The notes: generated by a model not told the origin, from the letters alone. Shown: positions 23,035 to 30,773, counted from the stretch's first letter. The stretch: 41,944 nucleotides of DNA from Patescibacteria group bacterium (GCA_018895765.1 JAHINX010000061.1:1-41944), one strand, 5' to 3'. Numbers and translations are program-made.

Positions 23035-23715
23035 ATGGCAAAAGACCCGACCGTGACACATAATAAATCCGGCGAACAGGTTCATCATTCTGTCGGAGCT
23101 ATTATCAAAAATCGCGAAGGAAAATACCTTCTTATTGATAGAAAAAATCCGCCCCATGGCTTTGCTTGCATTGCCGGCCACATAGACGAAAGCGAAACGC
23201 ATATTGAAGCGATTGAGAGAGAAGTCTATGAAGAATCCGGTTTCAAGTCAAAACATCAGAGATTAGTGGAAGAAAAAGAAATCGCCAACAATGTCTGCAA
23301 GAGTGGTATAAAAATACATTTTTGGTATTTGTTTGAATGCGAATGTAATGGCACACCTTGGCTGAACGAAGATGAGGCGCACTCTATTGCCTGGTATTCG
23401 CAAGAAGAAGTCCAGATTCTAGCAGACGAGGGCAAACTGGAGCCGGTTTGGAATTTTTGGCTAAAGCGTCACAATGTTATCATTGACAGGGACAAGGTAA
23501 GGGAAATAACAGAAGATCGCGAAGAAGCAAGTTTTAGAACAGGTCTTCCGGCTGACAAACGAAAAGGCGTCTGCCAGGAAGATAATCCGGAAAAGCGCTG
23601 TGATTTTTTAATTCTTTCATCCGAAGGATGGGTATGTGAAAAATCCACAGATCTTGGCGAGGCAATAAAAGAATATTTTAAAGATAAGGGCAAAGAGCTC
23701 CAAGATAATTGCTAA
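23035..23715 (+). CDS. NUDIX hydrolase with C-terminal Cys-motif domain
   Basis: 226 residues. Residues about 20-150 form a NUDIX fold with the box GHIDESETHIEAIE then REVYEESGF (G-x5-E-x7-RE-x2-EE-x-G), expected to cleave nucleoside-diphosphate-linked substrates with Mg. The C-terminal 50 residues repeat the Cys motif of the preceding 73-aa protein (CQEDNPEKRCDFLILSSEGWVCEKS, with a final Cys). GGAGAG precedes the ATG, and the gap from the previous stop is 11 nt. Substrate unknown. Confidence 0.88.
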   Translation: MAKDPTVTHNKSGEQVHHSVGAIIKNREGKYLLIDRKNPPHGFACIAGHIDESETHIEAIEREVYEESGFKSKHQRLVEEKEIANNVCKSGIKIHFWYLFECECNGTPWLNEDEAHSIAWYSQEEVQILADEGKLEPVWNFWLKRHNVIIDRDKVREITEDREEASFRTGLPADKRKGVCQEDNPEKRCDFLILSSEGWVCEKSTDLGEAIKEYFKDKGKELQDNC

Positions 23716-23722
23716 TAATAGT

Positions 23723-23748
23723 CCGCGATAAAAATCGCGGATTTTTTT
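23723..23748 (+). terminator. Terminator after the NUDIX gene
   Basis: Stem CCGCGAT/ATCGCGG, loop AAAA, seven T. Confidence 0.92.
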
Positions 23749-23758
23749 ATTGTCTGGG

Positions 23759-23787
23759 TTGACATTTTTCAATCGGGTGAATATAAT
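23759..23787 (+). promoter_or_regulatory. Perfect consensus sigma-70 promoter
   Basis: TTGACA (23759-23764), 17-nt spacer, TATAAT (23782-23787). It is followed within about 25 nt of the expected start by a terminator-like hairpin, so it makes a ~50-nt RNA or is attenuated ahead of uvrB. Confidence 0.85.
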
Positions 23788-23793
23788 ATTAGA

Positions 23794-23846
23794 ACAACAA
23801 AAAAGACAATACCCCTAAGCGAACATGTTTGCCGGGGGATTTTTTA
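23794..23846 (+). ncRNA. Putative ~50-nt RNA or attenuated leader upstream of uvrB
   Basis: From the expected start near 23794 the transcript would run through CCCC (23812-23815), GC, GAACATGTTT, GC and GGGGG (23834-23838), then seven T: a terminator-like hairpin. No open frame fits. It could be a small RNA, a riboregulator or an uvrB attenuator. Confidence 0.5.
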
Positions 23847-23849
23847 GTA

Positions 23850-23918
23850 GCTGGCTTCAAATTTTGGATTCGCCGGCTGGCGGAGAGCAAAATTTGATTA
23901 GCAGCTGCTAACCCCGCC
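23850..23918. repeat. Repeat copy 1 flanking uvrB
   Basis: Contains agctggcttcaaattttg...caaaatttgattagcagctgctaacccc, with internal terminal inversion. The reverse complement of 26156-26221 matches it closely, so uvrB lies between inverted copies. Confidence 0.65.
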
Positions 23919-23996
23919 CTAATTTTGTATTATAGGAAGTATTGATAATAAATTATAATTAAAATATTTCAACTGGTCCTGCGCAGAGGGCGGGGT
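23911..23996. repeat. 10-bp inverted repeat ACCCCGCCCT/AGGGCGGGGT
   Basis: Arms 23911-23920 and 23987-23996 with a 66-nt AT-rich loop. The 3' arm ends 14 nt before the uvrB start, so it could form a leader structure. Confidence 0.6.
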
Positions 23997-24010
23997 GGAT
24001 AACATTTATT

Positions 24011-25999
24011 ATGAAATTTAAACTAAAATCAAAATATAAGCCGGCAGGCGACCAGCCAAAGGCGATTGAGGCTTTATTGGAGGGTTTAAAAAAGGGGATG
24101 CGCGCGCAAACACTTTTGGGAATTACCGGCTCCGGAAAAACTTTTACCATGGCTAATGTTATCGCAAAGATAAATCAGCCTACTCTTGTAATTGCGCACA
24201 ATAAAACTCTTGCCGCCCAGCTTTGTCAGGAGTTTCGCGAATTTTTTCCGGAAAATGCAGTGCATTATTTTGTCTCTTATTACGATTATTATCAGCCCGA
24301 AGCGTATATTCCGACAAGCGACACTTATATAGATAAGGAAGCAATGATAAATGATGAGATAGATCGTTTGCGCCATGCGGCCACTCAGTCGCTTCTCTCG
24401 CGCAGAGATGTAATAATAGTAGCTTCGGTTTCCTGTATCTATGGTCTTGGCGCGCCGGAAACATATGAAAAAATAAATCTGCATTTAAAAATCGGGGACG
24501 AATTTCTCCGTGATGATCTCATTCGGCGCCTTATTGATATGCAGTTTGAACGCACTAATTCCGATCTGACCCGCGGACATTTTCGTCTTCGCGGAGATGT
24601 TTTGGAAATAATGCCGATCAGTGAAGAAATCATCTATCGTATAGAGTTTAGCGCCTTAGGAAAAAACAATAGCGTGAATAATATTGTCCTTATTGACCCT
24701 GTCACGCGGAAAATAAAATCAAAAGAACAGAGCGCTTGGATTTTTCCGGCAAAGCATTTTATAACAAAAGAAAGCGAAAGAAAAAAATCCCTGAAAGAGA
24801 TAAATATAGAGCTTGAAAAACAATTAAAAATTTTTGAACGTGAAGGAAAGTTATTGGAAGCCGAACGTCTGGCGCGCCGGACAAAAAACGATATAGAAAT
24901 GATACGCGAGCTGGGGTATTGTCATGGGATAGAAAATTATTCTCGCCACTTATCCGGTAGAAAGGCGGGCGAATCGCCGGACACTCTTTTGAGTTATTTT
25001 CCAAAAACTTTTTTAACAATTATCGATGAGTCGCATGTCACTATTCCGCAAATTGGCGGGATGTATGAGGGTGACGCTTCCAGGAAACGGACGCTTATTG
25101 AATATGGCTTCCGTTTGCCGTCTGCCGCCGACAACCGTCCACTTAAGTTTCCGGAATTTTTGGCGCGGACAGGACAGATGATTTTTACTTCTGCCACCCC
25201 GAGTACTTATGAAAAAGAAAATAGTGAGCAGATAGTAGAGCAGATTATTCGCCCTACCGGACTCATAGACCCGAAGATTACAATTTGTCCTATAACTGAA
25301 ACAGAAAAAAATCTTTCGCAAGTTGATGACCTCTTGAAGCGCGTAAAAGAAAAAGTTGAAAAAGGGGAGCGCATATTGGTAACGACCCTTACAAAAAAAA
25401 TGGCTGAAGATTTATTTCAGTATTTGCATGAAGAGAAAATAAAAGCCAATTATATTCATAGTGATGTAAAAGCCCTGGATCGTATTAAAATTTTGACTGA
25501 TTTTCGCAGAGGAAAGTTTGATTGTTTAGTTGGAGTAAATCTTCTCCGCGAAGGGCTGGATTTGCCGGAAGTGACAATGGTGGCAATTTTGGATGCGGAT
25601 AAAGAAGGATTTTTGCGGAGCGAAACCGCGCTTATCCAAACAATTGGTCGGGCGGCAAGAAATGTTTTGGGCGAAGTTATTCTTTATGCCGACAATATGA
25701 CCGGTTCTATGCGCCGTGCGTTTGACGAAACAGAACGGCGCCGTTTTTTGCAACTGGCATATAATAAACGCCACAACATCACCCCGCAGACGATTATAAA
25801 GAATATCAAAAATATTTTGCCGGAAATAATGGAAACAGAAAAGCAAGAAGATGCGCCAATAAAGGGTAGAAATATAAAACAAATTATTTCTGAAAAAGAG
25901 CGCCAGATGAAAGATTCGGCGAGCCGGTTGGATTTTGAAACCGCGGCCATTCTGCGTGATGAGGTAAGGATTCTGAAAAAGAAATCCCGGAATCATTAA
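24011..25999 (+). CDS. uvrB: Excinuclease ABC subunit B
   Basis: 662 residues, normal length. The damage-verification helicase of nucleotide-excision repair, loaded by UvrA and cut with UvrC. Walker A GITGSGKT (37-44), the beta-hairpin region YYDYYQPEAYIP (about 92-103), IIDESHVTIPQIGGMYEGD, FTSATPSTYE, the motif V/VI region LREGLDLPEVTMVAILDADKEGFLRS and QTIGRAARN, and a C-terminal UVR coiled coil (SEKERQMKDSASRLDFETAAILRDEV) are intact. No Shine-Dalgarno. It lies between inverted repeat copies, behind a consensus promoter and hairpin. Confidence 0.97.
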   Translation: MKFKLKSKYKPAGDQPKAIEALLEGLKKGMRAQTLLGITGSGKTFTMANVIAKINQPTLVIAHNKTLAAQLCQEFREFFPENAVHYFVSYYDYYQPEAYIPTSDTYIDKEAMINDEIDRLRHAATQSLLSRRDVIIVASVSCIYGLGAPETYEKINLHLKIGDEFLRDDLIRRLIDMQFERTNSDLTRGHFRLRGDVLEIMPISEEIIYRIEFSALGKNNSVNNIVLIDPVTRKIKSKEQSAWIFPAKHFITKESERKKSLKEINIELEKQLKIFEREGKLLEAERLARRTKNDIEMIRELGYCHGIENYSRHLSGRKAGESPDTLLSYFPKTFLTIIDESHVTIPQIGGMYEGDASRKRTLIEYGFRLPSAADNRPLKFPEFLARTGQMIFTSATPSTYEKENSEQIVEQIIRPTGLIDPKITICPITETEKNLSQVDDLLKRVKEKVEKGERILVTTLTKKMAEDLFQYLHEEKIKANYIHSDVKALDRIKILTDFRRGKFDCLVGVNLLREGLDLPEVTMVAILDADKEGFLRSETALIQTIGRAARNVLGEVILYADNMTGSMRRAFDETERRRFLQLAYNKRHNITPQTIIKNIKNILPEIMETEKQEDAPIKGRNIKQIISEKERQMKDSASRLDFETAAILRDEVRILKKKSRNH

Positions 26000-26301
26000 C
26001 ATTGGCGGAAATAATAGCTTTGGACTTCAAAATTTGAAGTCAGCCTACCCCGCGCCAAAGCCCGAACAGAATCTACTTTATCCTTTTGGATATCGGCTCG
26101 GAATCGCCTAACGGCTTACACCAACTAAAAATAATATCTTTCAAACGGCTTGGTGCGGGGTTAATAACTGCTGGTCAAATTTTGTTCGTCCTTTGGACTT
26201 CAAAATTTGAAGCCAGTTATTAAAAAAAGCCCCGCTCAAATGAGTCGGGGCTAGGTTGGTGGGAATAGGCAAGTGCCTATGCAGTGGGGTAGGCGCGGGG
26301 C
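26000..26301. repeat. Gene-free stretch made of repeat fragments
   Basis: Contains an inverted pair TTCAAAATTTGAA (26025-26037 and again near 26202-26214), the inverted arms taccccgcgccaaagcc and ggcttggtgcggggtta (26045-26165), and repeat copy 2 (26156-26221). The short taccccgcgccaaa unit recurs at 30342-30355 after uvrA. A minus-strand terminator closes it. Confidence 0.6.
26221..26252 (-). terminator. Terminator of the minus-strand tRNA/small-gene cassette
   Basis: Minus strand stem AGCCCCG/CGGGGCT, 11-nt loop, seven T. Confidence 0.85.
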
Positions 26302-26508
26302 CTAAGAGATGGGCAGAACCGCGGGGATGCAGGTGAATTGCTCGGCGAGGCCGGGCGAATCGTTTTTCCAGAACCGGTCGTGTAGGTTCTTGGCCTCAAT
26401 CCGCGCTTCCATAAGCGTGAAAGCGGTGATTCCGAGAACCTTGTTTGGCTCTCCGGGCCAACCACAGGCGCATCTTGCCGCCCAGACGATTTTTCGCTGA
26501 CAAGGCAT
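26302..26508 (-). CDS. Small accessory protein, 68 aa
   Basis: Not recognised. ATG preceded by AAAGGAG at good spacing, which is the main support. The protein is MPCQRKIVWAARCACGW..., with an early Cys cluster (C3, C13, C15) and a helical middle (GITAFTLMEARIEAKNLHDRF). It is the last gene of a minus-strand cassette and ends 50 nt before the terminator. GC is higher than the surrounding housekeeping genes. Confidence 0.6.
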   Translation of the reverse strand: MPCQRKIVWAARCACGWPGEPNKVLGITAFTLMEARIEAKNLHDRFWKNDSPGLAEQFTCIPAVLPIS

Positions 26509-26528
26509 ACTTTTCTCCTTTATGGGTT

Positions 26529-26771
26529 TTATACAGCCATGATCCTTGCAAGCTCGCGTGCCTCGCGTTGCGCCTCGTGGAATTTACTCCTCATTTCTCC
26601 ATAGGTGAAGAAGCGTTCTGCCAGCGCGTCCGGTCCGTCATCCATTTGGCGGATGCTCATCGGCGCTTTTTCGCAAAGCCGGCGAAGGTCGTTCAGGCCG
26701 GAATCGGTGAGCTGAGCTTGGATCTCGTCTTCGATCATACTGTTGATCATTTTGATAGCCTTCAGGGTCAT
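26529..26771 (-). CDS. Small helical accessory protein, 80 aa
   Basis: I chose the ATG at 26771, behind AAGGAAAAGAAG; the frame opens ten codons earlier at an ATG without a site. It is all-helical and charged: MTLKAIKMINSMIEDEIQAQLTD, LNDLRRLCEKAP, and a coiled end KFHEAQREARELARIMAV. No known family seen. Second-last member of the cassette, 20 nt before the 68-aa gene, with GC-rich codons. Confidence 0.65.
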   Translation of the reverse strand: MTLKAIKMINSMIEDEIQAQLTDSGLNDLRRLCEKAPMSIRQMDDGPDALAERFFTYGEMRSKFHEAQREARELARIMAV

Positions 26772-26856
26772 CTTCTTTTCCTTTTCGGATTTTTGCGGCA
26801 AGTTAGGTATGCCGCAGAAATCCGCGGCAGGAGATTAGTCGCCGGTGTTTCTGACC

Positions 26857-27021
26857 TTACTTAAACTGGACAGTCAACGCCGGTTTGAGACAGAGAGTCG
26901 GATTTGGTCGCAGAACTGAGGCCGTTTTGTGCGCCTGCACTGCTTTGAGGCGCGCTTTCAGAACCGAGCTGGCCAAAAAAAAGTCTTTGAATGAGCAGTT
27001 TGCGCATTTGCACTCGAACAT
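26857..27021 (-). CDS. Very small cysteine-containing protein, 54 aa
   Basis: Begins MFECKCANCSFKDFFLASSVLKARL. C4, C6 and C9 form a CxCxxC knuckle; the rest is basic and helical, with one more Cys at 44. AAAGAAAGG lies just before the ATG at 27021. It starts about 30 nt after the tRNA-like gene on the same strand, and I see no promoter between them, so it should be transcribed with the tRNAs. Family unknown. Confidence 0.55.
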   Translation of the reverse strand: MFECKCANCSFKDFFLASSVLKARLKAVQAHKTASVLRPNPTLCLKPALTVQFK

Positions 27022-27048
27022 TTTTTTTCCTTTCTTTTCTGTGTTTTG

Positions 27049-27126
27049 TGGTACCCCCGACCGGATTCGAACTGGCGAATACTGGCGTTAAAGGCTAGTC
27101 TCTTAAGCAAACTAGAGTACGGGGTA
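27049..27126 (-). tRNA. tRNA-like gene with anticodon UUA (possible suppressor or degenerate)
   Basis: Minus strand: TACCCCG, TA, D arm CTCT/AGAG, anticodon arm CTAGC-CTTTAAC-GCCAG with TTA at 34-36, a 5-nt variable loop, T arm GCCAG-TTCGAAT-CCGGT, CGGGGGT, A and encoded CCA. TTA would read UAA stop codons. There are defects: A-C mismatches in the anticodon and T stems, two unpaired acceptor ends and no GG in the D loop. A decayed tRNA is the safer reading. It is 3 nt from tRNA-Lys. Confidence 0.5.
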
Positions 27127-27129
27127 TTG

Positions 27130-27202
<73 letters not shown>

Positions 27203-27235
27203 GGTTAGCGCCTGCTAAATAGCCGACGCTAAGCA

Positions 27236-27523
27236 CTACTTATTGTCATTGAACTGATCGGTGAAGAACTCCAGAGAGAGCACTTCCATAGTCGGTCGCA
27301 AGAGCGGGTTTTCGTTATTGGCGATTGCCTCGCGACACTTAGTATCTGATTCGTTGATAGGTGGCAAGAAGATCGTAATAGGGATATCGTCATCATCCTC
27401 TATGGTTGTTTCCTCATCTACGGGGATAATGACTCTTCCGTACTCCGTCTTTTCGCGGTGGTGCTGGGAGATAATATCAAAGAACGTCTCTGCTAGTCCG
27501 CCAGTTTCCTTTAAAATGTCCAT
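27236..27523 (-). CDS. Acidic accessory protein, 95 aa
   Basis: First gene of the cassette. AAGGAG lies 10 nt before the ATG at 27523; a GTG at 27529 in the same frame is possible too. The protein is strongly acidic in the middle (VDEETTIEDDDDIPITIFLPP) with a helical start. No family recognised. It has a clear promoter at 27558-27586, and transcription should continue into tRNA-Lys, since no terminator is visible between them. Confidence 0.65.
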   Translation of the reverse strand: MDILKETGGLAETFFDIISQHHREKTEYGRVIIPVDEETTIEDDDDIPITIFLPPINESDTKCREAIANNENPLLRPTMEVLSLEFFTDQFNDNK

Positions 27524-27557
27524 TTTCACTTTTCTCCTTTTTGTGAAATATGGCTAC

Positions 27558-27586
27558 AATATAGCACATTTTAATCTTTTTGTCAA
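27558..27586 (-). promoter_or_regulatory. Promoter of the tRNA/small-gene cassette
   Basis: Minus strand TTGACA (27581-27586), 17-nt spacer, TATATT (27558-27563). Confidence 0.85.
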
Positions 27587-27685
27587 GGGGGGTCTATAAA
27601 AATACTGTAATTTTAGCTAAATATGATAGTAGTATCTTGCTTAAAGTACCGAAATAAGCTAAAATTAACCAACCTATACATTATT

Positions 27686-30340
27686 ATGCAGGATAAGATA
27701 ATTATAAAAGGCGCGCGTGAGCACAATCTGAAAAATATTAGTTTGGAGCTTCCGCGCAATAAGCTGATCGTTTTTACGGGATTATCCGGTTCGGGAAAAT
27801 CGAGCCTGGCTTTTGATACTATTTTTGCCGAAGGCCAGCGCAGGTATATTGAGTCGCTATCGGCATATGCCCGGCAGTTTTTGGGAAAGATGGATAAGCC
27901 GGATGTTGATGAAATAGAAGGTCTTGCGCCGGCAATTTCCATTGATCAAAAAGCCCATAGCGCAAACCCGCGTTCAACCGTGGCGACCATTACCGAAATT
28001 TATGATTATTTGCGCGTCCTCTTTGCTCGCGTGGGAGAACCGTTTTGTCCAGTTTGCAAAAAGAAAATTCAAAAAATGACTGTCCAGGAAATGGTGGATG
28101 TAACGCTAGAAAAATTGGAAAAAGAAAAAATAAAAAGCGAAGATAAACTAATTATTTTATCTCCAATTATTCGTGGCCGAAAAGGCGAATATTATCAGCT
28201 TCTTTATGATTTATATAATAAAGGTTTTAGTGAAGTCGCGGTTGACGGAAAAATGCATAAGCTTAGTGGAACGATAAAATTATCCCGTTATAAACGGCAC
28301 GATATTGATTTGGTTATCAGAAAATTAACCATCGCATATCCGATCCATGATAATAAAGTTTTGCAAAAAGAATTATCCGAAGCAATAGAAACTTCTTTAG
28401 AAGAGTCGGACGGTTTGGTAAAAATTATTATGCCGGGGACGTCTGTCATTGCGAGGAGTCCGTACTCGGAGGACGTGGCAATCTCACTGCAAAAAGATAG
28501 GATTGCTTCGTCGCAGAATTCTCCATTTTCCGTCAAGGCTACGAACGGCACGCAGAATGACGTTTTATTACTTTCGTCAAAATATTCTTGCCCGAATGAT
28601 AATTTTGCTTTTCCGGAAATAGAACCGCGTCTTTTTTCATTTAATAGTCCATACGGCGCTTGTGAATATTGTCATGGAATTGGAACGAAATTTATTTTTT
28701 CTGACGAAATATGCCCAAAGTGTCTTGGTAAGCGCCTAAAAATAGAAGCGCTTCATGTTTTAATCGGCGGAAAAAATATTAATGATGTTGTTAATATGTC
28801 GATAAGCGAAGCAGTAGAGTTTTTTAGTGGATTAAAATTATCCGCAAAACAAAAAGAAATTGCCGAAGCCGCGCTCCGCGAAATAAAAAACCGCCTTACT
28901 TTTATGCTTGATGTTGGGCTTAATTATCTAACATTGAATAGAAAGGCTGGCACCTTGTCTGGCGGAGAAGCACAAAGAATCCGGCTTGCTTCGCAAGTTG
29001 GCTCACGTCTTGTCGGCGCGCTCTATGTTCTTGATGAGCCGACAATCGGGCTTCACCAGCGTGACAACGAGCGTTTGCTTGAAACGTTATCTGAGCTCCG
29101 CGATATCGGCAATACGGTGATTGTAGTTGAGCATGATGAAGATACAATCTTAATGAGTGATTATATGGTTGATATAGGTCCTGGCGCCGGTAAAAACGGT
29201 GGAGAAATAGTTGCATCAGGCACGTTGCAGGAGGTTTTGAAAAATAAAAATTCTTTGACCGCAAAATATCTCCGCGGAGAATTAAAAGTGCCAATGCCCG
29301 AGACGCGCAGAAAAAATATTAAAGAAAAAATTGTAATTTCCGGCGCGACCGAGCATAATCTGAAAAATATAAAAATTGAAATTCCCTTGAAAAAATTTGT
29401 TTGTCTTACCGGCGTTTCCGGTTCCGGTAAATCAACGGTGATGAATGACATTTTATACCGCGCGGCTTCCAAAAAAATAAACCATTCAGGGGTTAGGCCG
29501 GGCGCATATAAAAAAATAGAAGGCCTCTCGCATATTGATCGCGTGATTGTTGTTGACCAGTCGGCAATTGGTAGAACTCCGCGTTCCAATCCGGCAACTT
29601 ATACCGGATGTTGGACACATGTCCGCGAACTTTTTTCCACTACGCCCGAAGCGCGGGCGCGTGGGTATAAAATCGGACGTTTCAGTTTTAACCGCCCGGG
29701 TGGAAGATGCGAACACTGCGAAGGTAATGGCACGATTGCTATTGAAATGCATTTTTTGCCGACAGTTTATGTAAAATGCGATGTTTGTAAGGGCAAGCGG
29801 TTTGACCGCGAAACATTGGAGATAAAATATAAAGGGAAGAATATTGCTGATATTTTGGATATGGAAATAGATGAAGCCGATGGATTTTTCAAGAATATTC
29901 CGCAGATATCCGACAAGCTGAAAGTTTTGCGCCAAGTCGGTTTGGGCTATTTGGAACTCGGCCAGGGCGCGCCGACCTTGTCTGGCGGAGAAGCGCAAAG
30001 AGTGAAATTGGCAAAAGAGCTTTCAAAATATTATTCTCTTCGTTTCCGTCAAGGCCTGTCGCGTTCGCTTTATCTTTTGGATGAGCCGACAGTCGGCCTC
30101 CATTATGACGATATAAAAAAGCTTGTCGCGGTTTTGCAAGAGCTTGTTTCCGCGGGAAATACAGTTCTAATTATTGAACATAATCTTGATATAATAAAAA
30201 ATGCGGATTATATTATTGACCTTGGTCCGGAGGGCGGGGATAAAGGTGGAGAGGTTATTGCAACTGGTACACCGGAAGAGGTGGCGCGGATGCCCAGATC
30301 ATATACGGGGCAATACTTGCGAAAAGTTTTGGGGGTTTAG
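27686..30340 (+). CDS. uvrA: Excinuclease ABC subunit A, lacking the insertion domain
   Basis: 884 residues from the ATG at 27686. The damage-sensing ABC ATPase of nucleotide-excision repair. Two ATPase modules are complete (Walker A GLSGSGKS near 32; TGVSGSGKST in the second half; two LSGGEAQR signatures; two DEPT Walker B sites). The second zinc module (CEHC...CDVC) is intact. In the first, Cys302 is present but residue 305 is Asp where the family has Cys. Only 13 residues separate Cys329 from Cys343, where UvrA normally has the ~110-residue insertion domain. Residues about 253-293 come from an inserted repeat. Confidence 0.95.
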   Translation: MQDKIIIKGAREHNLKNISLELPRNKLIVFTGLSGSGKSSLAFDTIFAEGQRRYIESLSAYARQFLGKMDKPDVDEIEGLAPAISIDQKAHSANPRSTVATITEIYDYLRVLFARVGEPFCPVCKKKIQKMTVQEMVDVTLEKLEKEKIKSEDKLIILSPIIRGRKGEYYQLLYDLYNKGFSEVAVDGKMHKLSGTIKLSRYKRHDIDLVIRKLTIAYPIHDNKVLQKELSEAIETSLEESDGLVKIIMPGTSVIARSPYSEDVAISLQKDRIASSQNSPFSVKATNGTQNDVLLLSSKYSCPNDNFAFPEIEPRLFSFNSPYGACEYCHGIGTKFIFSDEICPKCLGKRLKIEALHVLIGGKNINDVVNMSISEAVEFFSGLKLSAKQKEIAEAALREIKNRLTFMLDVGLNYLTLNRKAGTLSGGEAQRIRLASQVGSRLVGALYVLDEPTIGLHQRDNERLLETLSELRDIGNTVIVVEHDEDTILMSDYMVDIGPGAGKNGGEIVASGTLQEVLKNKNSLTAKYLRGELKVPMPETRRKNIKEKIVISGATEHNLKNIKIEIPLKKFVCLTGVSGSGKSTVMNDILYRAASKKINHSGVRPGAYKKIEGLSHIDRVIVVDQSAIGRTPRSNPATYTGCWTHVRELFSTTPEARARGYKIGRFSFNRPGGRCEHCEGNGTIAIEMHFLPTVYVKCDVCKGKRFDRETLEIKYKGKNIADILDMEIDEADGFFKNIPQISDKLKVLRQVGLGYLELGQGAPTLSGGEAQRVKLAKELSKYYSLRFRQGLSRSLYLLDEPTVGLHYDDIKKLVAVLQELVSAGNTVLIIEHNLDIIKNADYIIDLGPEGGDKGGEVIATGTPEEVARMPRSYTGQYLRKVLGV
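28444..28562. repeat. Inverted-repeat element inserted in frame in uvrA
   Basis: Ends TGTCATTGCGAG and CGCAGAATGACG, with internal GGACGTGGCAATCTCAC and GATTGCTTCGTCGC. Same family as 32027-32131. It adds about 40 residues (VIARSPYSEDVAIS to NGTQNDV) without breaking the frame. Confidence 0.85.
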
Positions 30341-30360
30341 TTTACCCCGCGCCAAACTCA

Positions 30361-30387
30361 ATAAAAAAAAGCCCAAGTTGGGCTTTA
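30361..30387 (-). terminator. Terminator for the 85-aa minus-strand gene
   Basis: Minus strand stem AAGCCCAA/TTGGGCTT followed by eight T. It overlaps the stop codon and may also end uvrA transcription. Confidence 0.8.
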
Positions 30388-30642
30388 GTTACGGTTTTGT
30401 TTCCATTGGCGGAGTTTATCGATAATTGCTTCAAGACGCATTTTGAAATTGAAATCATCTTCGCCGGGCATGCGTGTTTTGACTAGTGTGATTCCGTTTT
30501 TATACCTTTCAATAAAATCTATATCAAATTGAGTATAAGGGATGACACTTACAAATACCGGAGCTCCTACTTTTTCGTCATAAGGCATTTCAATGATATA
30601 GCCCCTATTAGGCAACGACGATACTTGAATGAGCTGGTTCAT
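30385..30642 (-). CDS. Small accessory protein, 85 aa
   Basis: The ATG at 30642 is 5 nt after AAGGAGG; the six codons upstream belong to the ribosome-binding region. It is soluble: MNQLIQVSSLPNRGYIIEMPY, a beta stretch VFVSVIPYTQFD and a helical end FKMRLEAIIDKLRQWKQ. Family unknown. Monocistronic, with a consensus promoter (30662-30690) and a terminator that overlaps its stop codon. Confidence 0.7.
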   Translation of the reverse strand: MNQLIQVSSLPNRGYIIEMPYDEKVGAPVFVSVIPYTQFDIDFIERYKNGITLVKTRMPGEDDFNFKMRLEAIIDKLRQWKQNRN

Positions 30643-30661
30643 GACTACCTCCTTATCCATA

Positions 30662-30690
30662 ATATTAAGCGTAAATATATTTTATGTCAA
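30662..30690 (-). promoter_or_regulatory. Promoter for the 85-aa gene
   Basis: Minus strand TTGACA (30685-30690), 17-nt spacer, TAATAT (30662-30667). Confidence 0.88.
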
Positions 30691-30713
30691 CCAAATTAGA
30701 AAAATATTCATAA

Positions 30714-30757
30714 AAATCCCCAATACTTTTCGCGAACGCGAAAAGTATTGGGGATTT
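30714..30757. repeat. Perfect 20-bp hairpin just upstream of uvrC
   Basis: Arms 30714-30733 and 30738-30757 are exact complements (ATCCCCAATACTTTTCGC / GCGAAAAGTATTGGGGAT core) with loop GAAC. It ends 16 nt before the uvrC ATG and has no T-run. Confidence 0.85.
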
Positions 30758-30773
30758 AAATAAAATCAGGATT

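Noticed and set aside
23812..23838. LexA/SOS box from GCGAACATGTTTGC
   Set aside because: Half-site spacing (CGAAC-N2-GTTTG) does not fit the Gram-positive SOS consensus spacing, and the palindrome is better explained as the loop of a terminator hairpin.
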